Position numbers and translations under genes: made by a program. Below the pieces are notes generated by a model. It saw only the letters and a list, made by a program, of their open reading frames with translations. It searched no databases and had not been told where the DNA came from. 64,000 nt of DNA from Actinosynnema pretiosum (GTDB lineage: Bacteria > Actinomycetota > Actinomycetes > Mycobacteriales > Pseudonocardiaceae). Below are positions 61,418 to 64,000 of this stretch, in pieces; within the stretch, counting starts at the first letter, position 1; every line of letters begins with the position of its first letter. The stretch is from contig NZ_JAMTCF010000002.1 in the NCBI RefSeq assembly GCF_024171695.1, forward strand, positions 496,001-560,000, in the 5' to 3' direction.

Positions 61418-61758
61418 GCCCGCTCCAGCGCGGCGGCCAGGCGGGTGCGGCTGTCGGTGTGGGTGGCGATGCGGCGGTCCAGGGCGGCCAGGCGGTCGTG
61501 GGCCACGCGCAGGCCGCGCTCGGACGGCGGCGCGGTGCGCACGTCGCCGTCCAGGCACGGCGCGAACTCGCGCACGTCGTCGAGGGTCAGGCCGACCTCC
61601 AGCAGGCAGCGGATGTTCCTGACCCGCGTCACCGCCGCGTCCGGGTAGGTCCGGTAGCCGTTGGTGGCGCGGGTCGGCGCCAGAAGGCCGGCCTGCTCGT
61701 AGTGCCGCAGCGCGCGCGGGGTGGTCCCGGTGGCGGTCGCCAGCTCTCCGATCAGCAC
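61414..61758 (-). CDS. MerR-family transcriptional regulator
   Basis: 114 residues. The helix-turn-helix and wing are MLIGELATATGTTPRALRHYEQAGLLAPTRATNGYRTYP, followed by the family's second motif RNIRCLLEVGLTLDDVREF. The C-terminal coiled coil (RLAALDRRIATHTDSRTRLAAAL) gives the dimer; there is no large ligand domain or conserved metal cysteine pair, so it resembles small drug- or stress-responsive members. It starts 12 bp after the SDR gene, and a MerR-type operator stands upstream of that gene, which suggests autoregulation through the shared operon. Confidence 0.88.
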   Translation of the reverse strand: MLIGELATATGTTPRALRHYEQAGLLAPTRATNGYRTYPDAAVTRVRNIRCLLEVGLTLDDVREFAPCLDGDVRTAPPSERGLRVAHDRLAALDRRIATHTDSRTRLAAALERA

Positions 61759-61770
61759 CCCGGCATTGTG

Positions 61771-62457
61771 CTACGCCCCCACGGCCGCGCCGCCGTCCAC
61801 GGGCAGCACGACCCCGGTGGTGAACGGCGCTGCGGCCAGGTGCGCGATGACCTCGGCGACCTCCTCCGGCGTGCCGATCCGGCCCAGCGGGGTGCGCGCG
61901 ACCTGCCAGGCGCGCAGGGCGGCGAGCTCGTCGGGTGGGAGGTGGTCGGCGATCGGGGTGGCGATGGCGCCGGGGGCGACGGCGTTGACGCGGACGTGGC
62001 GCGGGGCCAGCTCCAGCGCGAGGCTGCGGGTGAGGCTCTCCAGGCCGGCCTTCGTCGCCGCGTACACGCTCCGCCCTGGCCAACCGCGTCCGCCCGTTGA
62101 GGTGCTGACGTTGATGACCGTGCCACCTTTTCGCAGGTCAACGGCCTGGGTGAGCAGGAGTGGGGCCAGCAGGTTCACCGCGACCTGGGCGTGCGCGGCC
62201 TCGGCGGTGATGCGGCCGAGGGGTTGGCCGAGCGCGGTGGCGGCGTTGTTGACCAGCACGTCGACGGGGCCTGCGGCGCGGGCGATCGCGTCGACGTCGG
62301 TGGTGACGTCGGCGGCCAGCGGCTCGATGCCGCGCCCCAGCGCGGCGAGCGGTTCGAGGCGGCGGCCGACGGCCAGGACGTGCGCGCCCTCGCGCGCGAA
62401 CCGCAGCGCGGTGGCCCGACCGATACCGGTGCCCGCGCCCGTGATCACGACTCTCAT
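61771..62457 (-). CDS. Short-chain dehydrogenase/reductase
   Basis: 228 residues, classical SDR. The cofactor loop is VVITGAGTGIGRATALRFA, with GRR after strand two favouring NADP. VLVNNAATAL is the NNAG-type motif, and the catalytic residues are the serine of NVSTSTGG and YAATK. The substrate is unknown. It is the first gene of an operon with merR, transcribed from a promoter that contains a MerR-type inverted repeat, so it is probably the regulated enzyme. The ATG follows CAGGCT by 7 bases and may be leaderless. Confidence 0.88.
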   Translation of the reverse strand: MRVVITGAGTGIGRATALRFAREGAHVLAVGRRLEPLAALGRGIEPLAADVTTDVDAIARAAGPVDVLVNNAATALGQPLGRITAEAAHAQVAVNLLAPLLLTQAVDLRKGGTVINVSTSTGGRGWPGRSVYAATKAGLESLTRSLALELAPRHVRVNAVAPGAIATPIADHLPPDELAALRAWQVARTPLGRIGTPEEVAEVIAHLAAAPFTTGVVLPVDGGAAVGA

Positions 62458-62471
62458 GCGTGGCAGCCTGC

Positions 62472-62497
62472 GACCTTGCCGCCAGCGGCAGGGTCAA
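62472..62497 (-). promoter_or_regulatory. MerR-type operator between -35 and -10 of the SDR-merR operon
   Basis: On the minus strand TTGACC (62492-62497) overlaps an 11-2-11 inverted repeat, GACCCTGCCGC-TG-GCGGCAAGGTC (62472-62495), with one mismatch. The downstream hexamer CAGGCT gives a spacer of about 21 bases, longer than normal, as expected for promoters twisted open by MerR regulators. Confidence 0.55.
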
Positions 62498-62575
62498 GCG
62501 CCGCCCGTCCGATGAGCTCGGGGCTCTCCCGCCAGGCGGTCGGTCGAGAGGCCGTGCGGACGACAGCGGGAACGA

Positions 62576-62619
62576 GAACGGGGTGGGCATCACTCCTGAG
62601 AGCGACGCTCACCCCGTTC
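62576..62619 (-). terminator. Inverted repeat after nrdJ
   Basis: GAACGGGGTG (62576-62585) and CACCCCGTTC (62610-62619) form a 10-bp stem around 24 bases; about 30 bp past the nrdJ stop on the minus strand, followed there by TTCTCGTTCC. Confidence 0.5.
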
Positions 62620-62650
62620 ACCGGCTCACCCCCGCAGGGGCTTCAAGCGA

Positions 62651-64000
62651 TCAGCTGCAACCCGAGGTCGACCCGCAGCCCTCGCACAGGTAGCAGGACC
62701 CCGCAGGCCGCATCTTCGTGCCGCAGGTCATGCACAGCGGCGCGTCCGCGACCGTGCCCAGGCGCAGCTCCAGCAGCTCCGTGGAGCTGCCCACCCGCGC
62801 GGGCGGCTCGGTGGTCGTCGCGGGCTTCGACTCCGGCTCCCTGGTCGGGGTCGCGTCGACCGTCGTGCGCAGGGCCTCCAGGTCCACGTCCGCGCTCGGC
62901 GTGCCGTAGTCCGCGCTCACCTGCGCGGTGCGCTCCTCGGCGGTGAAGATGCCGAGCTGGGCGCGCTTGTCGTGCGGCAGGTGGTCCAGGGCGAGCCTGC
63001 GGAACAGGTAGTCCAGGACGCTCGTCGCGATGCGCACGTCCGGGTCGTCCGTCATGCCCGCGGGCTCGAAGCGCTGGTTCTGGAACTTCGAGACGTAGAA
63101 CTCCAGCGGGATGCCGTACTGCAGGCCCACCGAGATCGACATCGAGAAGGCGTCCATGACGCCCGCCAGGGTCGAGCCCTGCTTGCCCAGCTTGACGAAG
63201 ATCTCGCCGAGGCCGTCGTCCGGGTAGGAACCGGCGTGCAGGTAGCCCTCGGCGCCACCGACGGTGAACGACACCGTCTGCGACGGGCGCTTCTTCGGCA
63301 GGCGCTTGCGCACCGGGCGGTACTCGACGACCGTCTCCGTCGTCTTCTCCGCGGTCGCCGACGCCTTCGCGCCCTTGCCCGCCGACAGCGGCTGGCCGAC
63401 CTTGCAGTTGTCGCGGTAGATGGCCAGCGCCTTCAGGCCCATCTTCCAGCCCTGGTAGTAGACCTCCTCGACCTCCTCGACGGTCGCCGTCTCCGGCATG
63501 TTGACCGTCTTCGAGATCGCGCCGGACAGGAACGGCTGGACGGCCGCCATCATCCGGACGTGGCCCATCGGCGTGATGGAGCGCTCGCCCATCGCGCAGT
63601 CGAACACCTCGTAGTGCTCCAGCTTCAGGCTGGGCGCGTCCACGACGTGGCCGTGCTCGCCGATGTGCTCGACGATGGCCTCGACCTGCTCGGTCGGGTA
63701 GCCCAGCGCCGCCAGGGCGCGCGGCACCGTCTGGTTCACGATCTGCATCGACCCGCCGCCGACCAGCTTCTTGAACTTGACCAGCGCCAGGTCCGGCTCG
63801 ATGCCGGTGGTGTCGCAGTCCATCATCAGGCCGATGGTGCCGGTGGGGGCGAGCACGCTGGCCTGCGCGTTGCGCCAGCCGTTGAGCGCGCCGATCTCCT
63901 GGCACCTCTGCCACTCGGCCGTCGCGAGCGAGCGCGCGTTGGCGTCGTTGGCGTGCAGCGTGCGGATCTCGTCGTTCGCCGACGCGTGCTTGCGGATGAT
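62651..64000 (-). CDS. nrdJ: Vitamin B12-dependent (class II) ribonucleotide reductase, C-terminal part
   Basis: About 449 residues are visible; the N-terminal half lies beyond the right edge. Active-site region segments include LAPTGTIGLMMDCDTTGIEPDLALVKFKKL, GHVRMMAAVQPFLSGAISKTVNMP and the AIYRDNCKVGQPL stretch. A long linker follows, then a C-terminal zinc-ribbon (CMTCGTKMRPAGSCYLCEGCGS) that recharges the active-site disulfide. The enzyme makes deoxyribonucleotides using adenosylcobalamin, so it works with or without oxygen. Related genomes usually place the repressor nrdR next to nrdJ; it is not on this side. Confidence 0.95.
   Translation of the reverse strand: MIRKHASANDEIRTLHANDANARSLATAEWQRCQEIGALNGWRNAQASVLAPTGTIGLMMDCDTTGIEPDLALVKFKKLVGGGSMQIVNQTVPRALAALGYPTEQVEAIVEHIGEHGHVVDAPSLKLEHYEVFDCAMGERSITPMGHVRMMAAVQPFLSGAISKTVNMPETATVEEVEEVYYQGWKMGLKALAIYRDNCKVGQPLSAGKGAKASATAEKTTETVVEYRPVRKRLPKKRPSQTVSFTVGGAEGYLHAGSYPDDGLGEIFVKLGKQGSTLAGVMDAFSMSISVGLQYGIPLEFYVSKFQNQRFEPAGMTDDPDVRIATSVLDYLFRRLALDHLPHDKRAQLGIFTAEERTAQVSADYGTPSADVDLEALRTTVDATPTREPESKPATTTEPPARVGSSTELLELRLGTVADAPLCMTCGTKMRPAGSCYLCEGCGSTSGCS

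Overview
The window is very GC-rich, strongly coding-biased actinobacterial chromosome. Gene content and order point to Pseudonocardiales, probably an Actinosynnema/Saccharothrix-type organism; the genus is an inference, the order is fairly safe. About sixty genes are supported. Nearly all look like ordinary chromosomal genes, and I see no prophage, insertion sequence, CRISPR array, rRNA or tRNA gene.

1-34.9 kb: a long block whose genes follow the order of the Mycobacterium tuberculosis region Rv2191 to Rv2170. In order: DEDDh/GIY-YIG nuclease, NlpC/P60 hydrolase, mannosyltransferase PimB', FadD15-type acyl-CoA synthetase, two SRPBCC proteins, ArsA-like ATPase, CxxC protein, PlsC acyltransferase, DEDDh exoribonuclease, class II DAHP synthase, PknL kinase, an Rv2175c-type DNA-binding protein, MptA mannosyltransferase, polyprenyl synthase, MetF-like reductase, LppM lipoprotein and a GNAT protein. 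Genes inserted relative to mycobacteria include an NYN-domain protein, a predicted metallopeptidase, a phosphoesterase, a ROK glucokinase, an RsbA-like ATPase, a phosphofructokinase with pyrophosphate-type residues, a phytoene-desaturase-like enzyme, a DUF885 protein and a CHAP protein. The common themes are the cell envelope (phosphatidylinositol mannosides, lipomannan, peptidoglycan), isoprenoids and central carbon entry.

34.9-41 kb: a more variable stretch with a LexA-type operator followed by two strong hairpins, a mycothiol-dependent-isomerase-family gene, a PhoD-like phosphatase divergent from a two-domain VOC protein, and a GntR regulator coupled to an ACC deaminase gene. 41-49.4 kb: the giant helicase Lhr, an Hsp70-like protein with a membrane anchor and extracytoplasmic tail, and an MFS transporter. 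49.4-51.7 kb: DUF3046 gene, recA (LexA box plus a second candidate damage promoter) and recX. 52-56 kb: YqeB-family membrane protein and the Entner-Doudoroff operon edd-eda. 57-60.4 kb: a mycobacterial Sdh1-type succinate dehydrogenase operon. 60.3-64 kb: ADP-ribosylglycohydrolase, a MerR/SDR operon with a readable MerR-type operator, and the 3' part of the B12-dependent ribonucleotide reductase gene.

Two patterns recur. Many genes start 6-8 bases after a TAnnnT -10 element with no ribosome-binding site, as expected for leaderless mRNAs. Several gaps at gene ends hold short tandem repeats of different unit lengths (7, 8, 15, 16 and 30 bp) or skewed low-complexity DNA. Perfect hairpins separate most convergent gene pairs.
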